Assembly (NCBI GenBank): GCA_035295665.1
Contig: DATGIQ010000329.1
Location: 1-5,295, forward strand
Reading direction: 5' to 3'
Length of the DNA: 5,295 bases
DNA from: DATGIQ01 sp035295665
GTDB lineage: Bacteria > Planctomycetota > Planctomycetia > Gemmatales > Gemmataceae
Shown here: piece after piece, positions 1 through 5,295 of the stretch
How the letters are laid out: each line of letters begins with the position of its first letter
How positions within the stretch are numbered: the stretch's first letter is position 1
Translations under genes and position numbers: made by a program
The notes under the pieces: generated by a model
Told to the model about the DNA's origin: nothing
Seen by the model: the letters and a program-made list of their open reading frames with translations, nothing else
The model's database searches: none

Positions 1-615
1 GTCGCCGTTGAAGTCGCCCACCGCCAGCCCTTGCGAGACGCGGCCGGCAGCGTAGCTCGCAGCGGGCAGGAAGGTGCCGTCGCCCTTGCCGAGAAAGATG
101 CTTAGAATTTGCCCTCCGACGCTGGCAAGATCGGCAATGCCGTCGCCGTTGAAGTCGCCCACGGCCACGGCAAGGGAGGAGCCGGTAGCATAGTTTTGGG
201 GTGTCTGAAATGTACCATCGCCGTTGCCGAGCAACACACTGATTCCGTCGAGAGGGCGCGTTACGACCAAGTCGAGGATGCTGTCCCCGTTGAAGTCGCC
301 CACCGCCACGGACCCAAGGGAAAAGCGGGCAACCGAAAAGCTCTTTGCGGTCTGGAAGGCGCCGTCGCCATTGCCCAACAGCACGCTGATCGTGCCATTT
401 TGATTGGTCGTCACCACGTCCAGCTTGCTATCGCCGTTGAAGTCCCCGATTGCCACCGAGAGCGCCGGCGTACCGAAGTCGTAGGTGCATGGAGCTTGGA
501 AGGTACCGTCGCCGTTGCCCAGCAAGATCGCTACCCCGCCGTCGGCATAGTCGGGAGGGCTCCCATAGTTGGCTAGCGCGATGTCGGGGATGCCGTCGCC
601 GTTGAAATCGCCCAC
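1..615 (-). repeat. Tandem FG-GAP/VCBS coding repeats, five units visible
   Basis: The plus-strand word GTCGCCGTTGAAGTCGCCCA, which encodes GDFNGD on the minus strand, begins at 1 and 142. Close variants begin at 283, 430 and 595. Spacings are 141, 147 and 165 bases, with 141 for the leftmost pair, i.e. 47-55 codons per blade, all in the same frame. A second repeated word encodes the LLGNGDGTFQ element between them. The near-identity of the DNA words suggests duplication of blades or strong constraint on the calcium loop. The array probably continues beyond the left edge. Confidence 0.9.
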
Positions 616-813
616 CGCCACGGAGGTGCTCCCAATACCTACGGCGTAGTGGGGCGTCGTGATAAAACTCGCGGTCAGGCGCTGCCCGAAAAGAATCACG
701 ACACAGACGATGGCGGAACAGAACAAGCTCCTGGTTAGGATTCTCCTGCCTAGGGGCCTCTGGCGGGCGCGCACCCGCCCGGCAACACCGGTCCGCAAAA
801 ACGTGGTTCTCAT
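1..813 (-). CDS. Exported FG-GAP/VCBS repeat protein (N-terminal part, runs off left edge)
   Basis: The frame is open from 954 to the window edge, and 271 residues are visible from the ATG at 811-813. Residues 1-29 are strongly basic (MRTTFLRTGVAGRVRARQRP and more Arg). A hydrophobic core LFCSAIVCVVILFG (30-43) follows, so this is a signal peptide or membrane anchor, with possible cleavage near LTA (46-48). From about residue 62 there are tandem VCBS/FG-GAP units. GDFNGD occurs at 68-73, 123-128, 172-177, 219-224 and 266-271, each usually followed by xxxDL and then LLGNGDGTFQ. These Asp/Asn/Gly loops are the calcium-binding motif of integrin-alpha-like propeller blades, so an extracellular beta-propeller is expected. 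An in-frame ATG at 844-846 would add MRAPEKWDALP; I prefer 813 because it gives a cleaner basic signal n-region, but neither has a clear Shine-Dalgarno. Function beyond a surface or secreted scaffold or binding role cannot be assigned. The C-terminus is outside the window. Confidence 0.92.
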   Translation of the reverse strand, partial: MRTTFLRTGVAGRVRARQRPLGRRILTRSLFCSAIVCVVILFGQRLTASFITTPHYAVGIGSTSVAVGDFNGDGIPDIALANYGSPPDYADGGVAILLGNGDGTFQAPCTYDFGTPALSVAIGDFNGDSKLDVVTTNQNGTISVLLGNGDGAFQTAKSFSVARFSLGSVAVGDFNGDSILDLVVTRPLDGISVLLGNGDGTFQTPQNYATGSSLAVAVGDFNGDGIADLASVGGQILSIFLGKGDGTFLPAASYAAGRVSQGLAVGDFNGD

Positions 814-843
814 GGGTAGAGCATCCCATTTTTCCGGAGCACG

Positions 844-872
844 CATCTGCCGTTCGCAGCCCGCAGCAGATG
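844..872. repeat. Inverted repeat CATCTGC/GCAGATG, first pair
   Basis: CATCTGC at 844-850 and GCAGATG at 866-872 are perfect inverted copies separated by 15 bases. In the minus-strand transcript they could form a 7-bp hairpin in the leader of the FG-GAP gene, about 30 bases before its ATG at 813. A degenerate relative, CATCTGG, lies at 885-891. The same 7-mer pair recurs at 1028-1062, so it may be a protein-binding site instead of an RNA structure. Confidence 0.45.
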
Positions 873-966
873 ATTCTCCAAGACCATCTGGATCTGCGCA
901 CGTGGCAGCAGTAAGGTGGCCGCCGCCACGAATCGCGCAACCTCTTATCCGACATCACCAGCTTCC

Positions 967-995
967 AGTGTAGCCAGCGCTCCTACGGTAGTCAA
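967..995 (-). promoter_or_regulatory. Candidate sigma70-type promoter for the FG-GAP gene
   Basis: Read on the minus strand, TTGACT (995-990) is followed after exactly 17 bases by TACACT (972-967). This matches the TTGACA/TATAAT consensus at 5 and 4 positions. Transcription would start near 960, giving a leader of roughly 145 bases before the ATG at 813. The spacing and location are good, but the call rests only on two hexamers. Confidence 0.4.
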
Positions 996-1027
996 AAGCA
1001 AAGGCTCAATAGCGGAATGTCAGAATA

Positions 1028-1062
1028 GCAGATGCTAACGGCGCTTGGGGCTGGCCATCTGC
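1028..1062. repeat. Inverted repeat GCAGATG/CATCTGC, second pair
   Basis: GCAGATG at 1028-1034 and CATCTGC at 1056-1062 are perfect inverted copies separated by 21 bases (28 bases centre to centre). They lie between the two divergent promoter candidates, a natural place for an operator serving both directions. The same 7-mer forms the pair at 844-872. No regulator family is recognised from the sequence. Confidence 0.4.
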
Positions 1063-1086
1063 ATTCGGAACGGCCGCTTGCCCAGT

Positions 1087-1115
1087 TTGACGACGCAGAA
1101 GGGCTGAGCTAGGGT
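1087..1115 (+). promoter_or_regulatory. Candidate sigma70-type promoter for the riboswitch leader
   Basis: TTGACG (1087-1092) and TAGGGT (1110-1115) are separated by 17 bases; the -35 matches consensus at 5 of 6 positions and the -10 at 3 of 6. A start near 1122 would place the aptamer about 65 bases into the transcript and give a leader of roughly 475 bases before the giant gene. The position upstream of the riboswitch supports it; the -10 match is weak. Confidence 0.35.
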
Positions 1116-1187
1116 TCAGTTCAGACGGTGGGGATGCGTGCGGCCGGCAAGTTTCCTTTCCCGGGACCGCACCGAGGCCGCAGGGGC

Positions 1188-1278
1188 CTCACCATCTTCG
1201 ATAAGGGCAAACCCGTCGCAAGGCGGGGACGCAAAGCCATGGGCCCCACGTGGGTCGCCAGGCTACCGAAAAGGTGAG
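1188..1278 (+). promoter_or_regulatory. Cyclic di-GMP-I (GEMM-I) riboswitch aptamer
   Basis: All hallmark elements of the GEMM-I aptamer are present in order. P1 pairs CTCACC (1188-1193) with GGTGAG (1273-1278), and TTCG (1197-1200) with CGAA (1267-1270). The conserved GGGCAAACC follows at 1205-1213. P2 is CCCGTC (1212-1217) with GGCGGG (1222-1227), capped by a GCAA tetraloop (1218-1221), which fits the GNRA loop that docks into its receptor. GACGCAAAGCCA follows at 1228-1239. P3 spans about 1242-1256, with CCC:GGG around an ACGT loop and a bulged C. The aptamer closes with GCCAGGCTACCG at 1257-1268. This class binds bis-(3'-5')-cyclic dimeric GMP. It is read on the plus strand towards the giant gene at 1598. 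The intact GGG of the first block argues for c-di-GMP over the cGAMP-selective GEMM-Ib variant; that is an inference. Confidence 0.93.
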
Positions 1279-1369
1279 CGGATATCCCAGTGTTACCACC
1301 GGACCTCGCTTGTCTTTGCGCATGCACCGGTCCTGCTCGGTGACTTCACCGTTTCGGAAGAAGAGGACT
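1279..1369 (+). promoter_or_regulatory. Putative riboswitch expression platform with strand-exchange hairpin
   Basis: The stem CGGTGA (1338-1343) and TCACCG (1346-1351) is a perfect inverted repeat; folded with 5 bp and an ACTT loop, it is followed by only three T residues, so it is a poor intrinsic terminator. TTCACC (1345-1350) can instead pair with the 3' strand of P1, GGTGAG (1273-1278), with one G-U. GGTGA (1339-1343) can pair with the 5' strand of P1. The hairpin and P1 are therefore mutually compatible, while the exchanged pairing breaks P1. GGACC (1301-1305) with GGTCC (1329-1333) is another possible stem. A purine-rich ribosome-binding site, GGAAGAAGAGGA, begins five bases after the hairpin. 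This is inferred from complementarity only. Confidence 0.4.
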
Positions 1370-1432
1370 ATGGACAAGCCGAACTTCACGTCCAGATTTC
1401 TCCACGACGTGGATCCCATTCTTAAACCTTAA
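1370..1432 (+). CDS. Possible 20-residue leader peptide
   Basis: ATG at 1370 opens a 20-codon frame, MDKPNFTSRFLHDVDPILKP, ending in TAA at 1430-1432. A purine-rich stretch GGAAGAAGAGGA (1356-1367) immediately precedes it. The GGAAG part has about 9 bases of spacing and the AGAGG part only 3, so a ribosome could plausibly start here. It sits between the c-di-GMP aptamer and the giant gene, in the same reading frame as the latter but separated by the stop. It contains the sequence that could mask the giant gene's Shine-Dalgarno (1396-1404). I recognise no family. It could be a regulatory leader ORF, a free small protein or chance. An in-frame extension to an ATG at 1250 is unlikely because that start lies inside the aptamer. 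Confidence 0.3.
   Translation: MDKPNFTSRFLHDVDPILKP
1396..1404 (+). promoter_or_regulatory. Possible anti-Shine-Dalgarno segment
   Basis: ATTTCTCCA (1396-1404) is complementary over nine positions, with one G-U pair, to TGGAGAGAT (1585-1593), which contains the whole ribosome-binding site of the giant gene. The segment lies inside the possible 20-codon leader ORF, so ribosomes crossing that ORF would free the site. The pairing is long-range (about 180 bases) and may be coincidental. Confidence 0.25.
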
Positions 1433-1518
1433 CGCAAGTTCCGCGAACAGCGAGCAGCTTGCGACGGTGCCCACAGTCGCTGCACGCCGGCCGGAAGCCT
1501 GAGCGAGGCATTCCTCGC
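1433..1518 (+). other. Hairpin-rich leader segment
   Basis: Three perfect short stems are visible: CGCAAG (1433-1438) with CTTGCG (1458-1463), GCGAC (1461-1465) with GTCGC (1476-1480), and GCGAGG (1503-1508) with CCTCGC (1513-1518) around a CATT loop. The first two share bases 1461-1463 and so exclude each other. None is followed by a T-run, so they are not typical intrinsic terminators. They indicate a structured 5' leader between the leader ORF and the giant gene. Confidence 0.35.
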
Positions 1519-1585
1519 GAACGCGTTGGGTTGGCCAGGCCGAATCGTGCACGCTCCGAGTGTTCCTGTCGCGGGCGCTCGAAAT

Positions 1586-1590
1586 GGAGA
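1586..1590 (+). promoter_or_regulatory. Shine-Dalgarno GGAGA of the giant gene
   Basis: GGAGA lies 7 bases before the ATG at 1598. It is directly adjacent to the alternative in-frame ATG at 1592, too close for initiation there. This decides the start in favour of 1598. Confidence 0.65.
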
Positions 1591-1597
1591 GATGGTT

Positions 1598-4500
1598 ATG
1601 TTTTTCTCGCGAACCAAAAGACCTTTTGTGACCCCCAGCCACGTACGGCGGCCAAGGCGCACGCTGTTGTTAGAATCTCTGGAGGACCGTACGCTCTTGT
1701 CGCTTCAGACCGGGACCGTCCTGGTAGCAAATAGTCCCTCCGTCCAAGGTCAGGGCACCTTCGACGGCCTGTCGACCAAGGGGGCCGGCATCATTGCAAT
1801 CGACCCCACCATTCCCATCCTCAACGATTCTTCATCGGGCCAGGCAGAGGCGAACCAACCCAACCAATCCGCATTCTCGACTCGGCAAGGGCTCATGTGT
1901 ACGCCCGTTGCCATCGCCAAAGATGGCAACGGTAATTTCTTCGTCGCCGATCGAACCGCGTTCGGGTTGGGAGCAGGCGGCGTCATCAAGGTAAACGCCG
2001 TTACCGGTGCGGAGACCGTGATTGCTGCAAACCAGAGCTACATGTCTGGTCCGGCTGCCATTGTCTACGTCTCGAATGGCAATTTTCTGTACGTCCTTTG
2101 CGCCGGCACCGCCGGCTATTACAATAACACCCCCTTCCACAACGTGTCGCCGGACCTCATCAAAGTGGACCTGAACGACACCAACGCCGGTGATGTGGCG
2201 GCAGGGGTAAATCAAACGCAACAATACCAACAGTTCACCAATCCAACCGCCCTCACCAGCCTAACCATTGGCGGCGTTACCCATCTTTATGTCACGGACA
2301 CAAACCAATCTTCTGGGTCGCCTGAACTCCTTGACTTTCTGCTCAACTCATCAGGCAATGTCGCTGGGCAGCCCACTCCCTTGACGAGTGGCGCTCTCTT
2401 GACTCACCCCGTCGGCATCGCGGCCGACATCGACAATAATCTCATTGTGCTGAATCAGGATGGGACCTTGGTACGGTTTAGCCTCTCCACCGGCATGCAA
2501 TCGACATACAGCGGCACGCCGTTGCCAGGCAACCCTCAGCCACTGGCCATGGGGCTCACAGTCAACCCGAGCAACGGCACGATCTATATGGACGCGCTAG
2601 CCTCGTCTTCGTCCCCGTCCGTCAGTAACGCCAGCATCTGGAGCTTTCCGTATCCCGCCAGCCCAAATGGGACAACGAGTGGAACGCCCATGGCGCTCGT
2701 ACCATCGAATCTCCTCAGCTTGGTGACGGGAATGTTGGTTGCGAACGACGGGCAGTCGTTGTATGTCGCCACCAGTCCAGCACGTTCGCTGACTCCTGAT
2801 CAGGCGAAAGCGCTGTCTCAGAATCCGTCGGCATATCCTACCGGCGTCGTACAATTGACGATCATTGGGACCAGACTTGGCGACACTGTCAATCGGACGA
2901 TGACGAGGGCAGCCGGGCTGTATTGCGTGCCCCAAGATGTCGCCGAGGACTCCCAGGGGAATCTCTACGTCGCCGATGAGAGCACCCTGGAGTTGGGCGC
3001 TATCATCAAGATCGATCCGAGCGGCCAGACAAGCCTCTTCGCGTGGGGCGGAGACCTCGATGGCCCGGTCGGCGTTACGGTCGTGGGTAATTCCCTGTTC
3101 GCGATCTGTACGGGTGACTCATCCAGCGTGGTCTCTCGTCTCGTCCAGTTCAATCTGGGCGGCCAGGAGACAGGCGTATTCGACCTCGGGCTAATAGTTC
3201 TATCGGGCATCGCACCTTATTTCGATGGCACGAGTTTCCGCACCGACGAGGTTCTTGTCCTGGATCAAGGAGGCAATGTTCAAAACGCTGGTACAGGGCA
3301 AGTGTGGTTGGCTAACATAGCCAACCATACGCTCACGACATTCGGCAACTCATTCGGCGCAGGCGAGACTAACAGAGCCCAGGCTGATGCGATGGGAGCC
3401 GACCCCAAGACAGGGATTTGCTACGTAGGCACGGAAGGAAACGGCGGCGGTCGTGGGGCCGTGGTCAAGGTGCCTCCTGCTGGTCAGAACGGTGACGACA
3501 CGCGGATCACGATCACAGTGAATTACATTAGTGATCCCAACAATCCCACTTCCAATACTGGCAATAGTAATAATTTGGAGGCCACTGACGGGGTCGCCGT
3601 AGGATCTGAGCCGAATGGCTTGACCAGAATCTTCGTGGACATGCTTGGATCGGGAAGCATAACCCCCAAAGTCACGGCGGTCGATCCATCCTATACAATG
3701 GACATGGCGGGAAAGGCGCAAACCCGAATCGCAGAAAGCGGTCTGCTCAGTCTCGTCACGGGATTGGCGGACTACTTCGACTACAATCCGGACGCCAACG
3801 GTAACCCGCAGCTGATCGTGATGCCTCCGGCCGACCAGACCGTCAGCGAAGGAATCTCGACGACCATCGCCCTGGGATCGTTCAGCGCTTCGATGCAAAG
3901 CAGCGGTCCGTGGCAGGTGACGGTCGATTGGGGCGACGGCAGCCAGTCTTCCATCGCGAGCGTGATGAACCCGGGTGACCTGGGAAGCATGACGCATGCC
4001 TATAGCGAGGAACGATCCGATCCCTATACCGTGAAGGTCGCGGTGACGAACTCCTTGAACGTGACCCGGTTCGCGAGCTTCGGCGTTACCGTGTCGGATC
4101 TGGCTGTTAATGCTACAAACGTGAACGTCAGCGGTGTGCAGCAGGATGTACCCTTCAACCAGATGATGGCCACCTTCACCGACCCGGGTGGGGCGGAGGC
4201 GCCGAGTGATTACTCCGCCAGCATCAACTGGGGCGATAACACGCCTGCTACGGCTGGCACCATCACGCTGGTCGGCACCACCTTCACGGTTAGCGGCAGC
4301 CACACTTACGAAACCGTCGGTTCGTTTCAACCCACCGTGACCATCACGCACGAGAGCGCGCCGCCCGCGCTGTCCGCCATGATCATGGACACCGTCACGG
4401 TGTCCGCAGCGCCCACCACTGTGCAAAACTTCGTCGATTTCGAAACCGGCGATTTGAGTGACGTGGCCTCGCAAATGAACGCCACCAACGTGAGCAGTCC

Positions 4501-5295
4501 GGCGCTGGATGGCGGTCACTCTCTCCAGTTGCTGCGCAACAATAGCACGGCCTATGCCGAGATTCGCCAAAATGGCACCAGTTATTACAGCGTGATGAAC
4601 GCCGGCTACAACTTCTTATTCCAGTACGCCTCGCAGGTCGGTGAGGGCGGCATCGTGAACTTCCAGGATACCGCGAGCAATTACATGGCGGCGATCCATC
4701 TCTCGTCAGACGGGCACCTGCTCTTCTACGATCAAAATGGGCAGAACCCGCCGACGCGTGGGCCAACCCAGCTCCTCCCAAATCAAACCTACCTGATTTC
4801 TGCCAAGATCCTGCTAAATCCCAGCCCCAATTCGAACTTCAACTGGGAGGTAGACCTCAACGGCCTGCCCGAGATGAAAGGCATGGGCTCCTTCACTCAG
4901 TATGGTCAGCCTAACGGCAGCATCAAACTCGGGGGCGATAATCCGTACTGGACCAACTACGTGTACGACGACGTGTGCGTCCAAGACCTGGGCCAGGATC
5001 CCGCCACCAGCACCAGCGTGATGGCGTCGCCTACCACGTCCGTGGCCGGTCAGCCGGTCACGCTCACGGCCACCATCGCGCCGAGTCGTCCGGGCTCCCC
5101 AACCGGCATCGTACGATTCTTCGACAATTACAACACGTTCATCGGTACGGTAGGAGTCAGCACCAGCAACGGCGTTACCACGGCTACGCTCACCACCCGG
5201 ATTCTCGGGGCAGGTACGCACACCATTGCGGCCATTTACGGCGGCGACGGCACCTTCACCCCCAGCTTCGGGGAGCTGACGCAGTCGGTGAGCCA
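1598..5295 (+). CDS. Giant multidomain secreted/surface protein (N-terminal 1232 residues, runs off right edge)
   Basis: The frame is open without a stop from 1433 to the window end; ATG 1598 is chosen for its GGAGA at 7-base spacing. Residues 5-21 are rich in basic residues and lead into LLLESLEDRTLLS (23-35), an N-terminal motif of exported planctomycete proteins; no conventional hydrophobic signal is seen. Residues about 98-740 look like NHL/SMP-30-type beta-propeller sequence, with blades such as VAIAKDGNGNFFVADR (104-119) and PQDVAEDSQGNLYVADE (445-461). Two PKD-like domains follow: about 742-835 with VTVDWGDGS (774-782), and about 836-941 with SINWGDN (875-881). A LamG/concanavalin-like jelly-roll lies at about 942-1132, starting FVDFETGDLSD. 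From about 1137 there is a bacterial Ig-like repeat (Big_3_5 type: SVAGQPVTLTATI, then GAGTHTIAAIYGGDGTF), probably the first of several. The expected role is extracellular binding or adhesion; there is no catalytic motif that I can see. The upstream c-di-GMP riboswitch suggests control by that messenger. Confidence 0.93.
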   Translation, partial: MFFSRTKRPFVTPSHVRRPRRTLLLESLEDRTLLSLQTGTVLVANSPSVQGQGTFDGLSTKGAGIIAIDPTIPILNDSSSGQAEANQPNQSAFSTRQGLMCTPVAIAKDGNGNFFVADRTAFGLGAGGVIKVNAVTGAETVIAANQSYMSGPAAIVYVSNGNFLYVLCAGTAGYYNNTPFHNVSPDLIKVDLNDTNAGDVAAGVNQTQQYQQFTNPTALTSLTIGGVTHLYVTDTNQSSGSPELLDFLLNSSGNVAGQPTPLTSGALLTHPVGIAADIDNNLIVLNQDGTLVRFSLSTGMQSTYSGTPLPGNPQPLAMGLTVNPSNGTIYMDALASSSSPSVSNASIWSFPYPASPNGTTSGTPMALVPSNLLSLVTGMLVANDGQSLYVATSPARSLTPDQAKALSQNPSAYPTGVVQLTIIGTRLGDTVNRTMTRAAGLYCVPQDVAEDSQGNLYVADESTLELGAIIKIDPSGQTSLFAWGGDLDGPVGVTVVGNSLFAICTGDSSSVVSRLVQFNLGGQETGVFDLGLIVLSGIAPYFDGTSFRTDEVLVLDQGGNVQNAGTGQVWLANIANHTLTTFGNSFGAGETNRAQADAMGADPKTGICYVGTEGNGGGRGAVVKVPPAGQNGDDTRITITVNYISDPNNPTSNTGNSNNLEATDGVAVGSEPNGLTRIFVDMLGSGSITPKVTAVDPSYTMDMAGKAQTRIAESGLLSLVTGLADYFDYNPDANGNPQLIVMPPADQTVSEGISTTIALGSFSASMQSSGPWQVTVDWGDGSQSSIASVMNPGDLGSMTHAYSEERSDPYTVKVAVTNSLNVTRFASFGVTVSDLAVNATNVNVSGVQQDVPFNQMMATFTDPGGAEAPSDYSASINWGDNTPATAGTITLVGTTFTVSGSHTYETVGSFQPTVTITHESAPPALSAMIMDTVTVSAAPTTVQNFVDFETGDLSDVASQMNATNVSSPALDGGHSLQLLRNNSTAYAEIRQNGTSYYSVMNAGYNFLFQYASQVGEGGIVNFQDTASNYMAAIHLSSDGHLLFYDQNGQNPPTRGPTQLLPNQTYLISAKILLNPSPNSNFNWEVDLNGLPEMKGMGSFTQYGQPNGSIKLGGDNPYWTNYVYDDVCVQDLGQDPATSTSVMASPTTSVAGQPVTLTATIAPSRPGSPTGIVRFFDNYNTFIGTVGVSTSNGVTTATLTTRILGAGTHTIAAIYGGDGTFTPSFGELTQSVS

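Larger units (their letters stand above)
814..1597. other. Divergent intergenic region with riboswitch and structured leader
   Basis: These 784 bases separate two outward-reading genes. No convincing long protein gene is present; the open frames here are short, overlap the riboswitch or lack plausible starts and composition. What can be supported is a GEMM-I riboswitch, candidate promoters for both directions, four copies of GCAGATG in two inverted pairs, a possible 20-codon leader ORF and several perfect short hairpins. The stretch 1116-1187, between the plus-strand promoter candidate and the aptamer, shows nothing recognisable. Confidence 0.8.

Noticed and set aside
109..576. 155-residue plus-strand frame with repeating VAVEVAHRHG-like segments
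   Set aside because: The apparent protein repeats are the antisense reading of the FG-GAP coding repeats on the minus strand.
428..958. 176-residue open frame on the minus strand
   Set aside because: It overlaps the FG-GAP gene on the same strand in a different frame. The FG-GAP frame explains the sequence with repeated calcium-loop motifs and a signal peptide, while this one is Arg/Cys-rich without a pattern.
1338..1354. Hairpin followed by TTT as an intrinsic terminator
   Set aside because: The stem is 5-6 bp and only three T residues follow, too weak to call a terminator; it is kept only as a possible switching element.
1250..1432. 60-residue plus-strand frame ending at the same stop as the short leader ORF
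   Set aside because: Its ATG lies inside riboswitch P3 and has no ribosome-binding site; only the last 20 codons have a plausible start.
1346..1662. Overlapping minus-strand frames of 98 and 77 residues in the leader
   Set aside because: They are antisense to the riboswitch leader, lack recognisable motifs or convincing ribosome-binding sites, and overlap one another.
3350..4570. 406-residue open frame on the minus strand
   Set aside because: It lies wholly antisense to the giant gene, whose frame encodes recognisable propeller and PKD-like domains. Its product is rich in His, Arg and Gly with no domain pattern, typical of a shadow frame in GC-rich DNA.
4814..5221. 135-residue minus-strand frame
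   Set aside because: It is antisense to the LamG-like and Ig-like domains of the giant protein and shows no domain pattern of its own.

Overview
The window looks like chromosome of a planctomycete (Planctomycetota, probably of the Gemmata/Isosphaera/Pirellula kind). The main reason is the large plus-strand protein. Near its N-terminus it carries an arginine-rich stretch followed by LLLESLEDRTLLS, a sequence type common at the start of very large exported planctomycete proteins. The GC-rich coding style, the weak ribosome-binding signals and the mix of VCBS/FG-GAP, PKD-like and bacterial Ig-like domains fit the same group. The phylum is inferred from these features; no marker gene is present.

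Layout. Positions 1-813 (minus strand) hold the N-terminal 271 residues of an exported FG-GAP/VCBS repeat protein that runs off the left edge. Positions 814-1597 are a 784-base divergent intergenic region. Positions 1598-5295 (plus strand) hold the first 1232 residues of a giant multidomain surface or secreted protein that runs off the right edge. Its order is LESLEDR motif, two-part beta-propeller-like region, two PKD-like domains, a LamG/concanavalin-like domain and the first bacterial Ig-like repeat.

The intergenic region is the most informative part. It contains a very well-formed cyclic di-GMP-I (GEMM-I) riboswitch aptamer on the plus strand at 1188-1278. The aptamer has the conserved GGGCAAACC and GACGCAAAGCCA blocks, a GCAA tetraloop on P2 and a complementary P1 stem. 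A sigma70-like promoter lies upstream of it (1087-1115). About 320 bases of structured leader follow before the giant gene. That leader contains hairpins, a possible 20-codon leader ORF with a purine-rich ribosome-binding site, and a sequence inside that ORF that can pair with the giant gene's Shine-Dalgarno. A divergent promoter candidate (967-995) would serve the FG-GAP gene. The 7-mer GCAGATG occurs four times in the intergenic region as two inverted pairs.

Taken together, the window suggests an extracellular multidomain protein placed under c-di-GMP control, the second messenger of the motile/sessile switch, with a second exported repeat protein transcribed divergently. The riboswitch and the two large coding regions are secure. 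The promoters, leader ORF, switching mechanism and inverted-repeat operator are inferences from short sequence matches.
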